Shown piece after piece: positions 4,893 to 5,034 of a DNA stretch of 5,034 nt (position 1 is the first letter of the stretch; every line of letters starts with the position of its first letter). Position numbers and translations under genes: made by a program. The DNA is from Caldifarciminota bacterium (GTDB lineage: Bacteria > Hydrothermota > Tepidihabitantia > Tepidihabitantales > Tepidihabitantaceae). The stretch is taken from NCBI GenBank assembly GCA_016935295.1, contig JAFGRF010000073.1:1-5034 (forward strand), read 5' to 3'. Under the pieces are notes generated by a model. It searched no databases and was not told the origin of the DNA. It saw only the letters and a program-made list of their open reading frames with translations.

Positions 4893-5034
4893 TCAATCCC
4901 TGGCGCTCGTGGTCGCCAGCGCCACCGGCAGGACCGGGCCCGCACCGGCTTGTCTCAAGAGTGCCGCCACGACGGTCATGGTCCAGGTCGAATCGACCAT
5001 GTCGTCCACCAATAGAACGGGGCCGGGCCGGACA
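4893..5034 (-). CDS. C-terminal end of a PRTase-domain protein, probably a RecQ-like helicase/PRTase fusion (partial)
   Basis: Forty-six codons and a TGA stop; the rest lies beyond the window. The segment opens with GPVLLVDDMVDSTWTMT followed by VVAALLRQAGAGPVLPVALA. Two hydrophobic residues, paired Asp, and a following Thr/Ser loop form the PRPP-binding signature of type I phosphoribosyltransferases, and the strand-helix-strand after it fits the end of that fold. From memory, the combination LLVDD-VDS-WT-T and AGAGPVLPVALA is characteristic of the C-terminal PRTase domain found on RecQ-family helicases, especially in Actinobacteria; a stand-alone PRTase is the alternative. The usual Gly of the PRPP loop (VDSGWT or TTGAT forms) is Thr here, so catalysis is uncertain. 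The stop is one base before the dprA-like GTG, indicating an operon. Confidence 0.75.
   Translation of the reverse strand, partial: VRPGPVLLVDDMVDSTWTMTVVAALLRQAGAGPVLPVALATTSARD

Noticed and set aside
4892..4945. Longer N-terminus for the DprA-like protein from GTG 4945
   Set aside because: The extra 18 residues are Arg/Trp-rich, overlap the PRTase coding end by 53 bases, and do not resemble the DprA N-terminus; GTG 4891 fits operon spacing.

Overview
A GC-rich bacterial window in which every gene lies on the minus strand, so transcription runs from high to low coordinates. In that order it holds: the C-terminal 46 codons of a phosphoribosyltransferase (PRTase)-type protein, probably the tail of a RecQ-like helicase/PRTase fusion (4893-5034); a divergent DprA/Smf-family protein one base downstream (3593-4891); a J-domain protein whose HPD motif reads HPN (2626-3432); a 65-residue frame overlapping it that resembles part of a winged helix (2451-2648); and a 748-residue S41-family protease with PDZ and jelly-roll-like domains (80-2326). 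No tRNA, rRNA, CRISPR array, transposase or convincing rho-independent terminator was seen.

The most system-like part is the PRTase/DprA pair. The DprA-like protein keeps the Rossmann core but has motif variants unlike competence DprA, plus a long linker and a C-terminal winged helix. A PRTase gene coupled to a DprA-like gene recalls the ShosTA toxin-antitoxin/antiphage pair and RecQ-PRTase helicases, so this may be the edge of a nucleotide-sensing or DNA-defence locus. That is inference: most of the partner gene lies outside the window. The J-domain gene and the small frame after it could belong to the same transcription unit, but 160 bases holding a repeat separate them from dprA.

The spaces between genes are largely filled by degenerate seven-base repeats (consensus about GCYGTNR). 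Four clusters occur: 27-61 and 2365-2399 in plus orientation, bracketing the protease gene, and 2444-2471 and 3468-3502 in minus orientation, bracketing the J-domain/small-ORF pair. The last two sit inside a longer direct repeat of about 59 bases that matches at 48 of 59 positions.

The organism cannot be identified firmly. High GC, non-ATG starts for every gene whose start is visible, an S41 architecture common in Bacteroidetes-like and candidate-phylum bacteria, and intergenic heptad repeats together suggest an uncultivated bacterium of the FCB/WOR-3 kind. This is a low-confidence impression.
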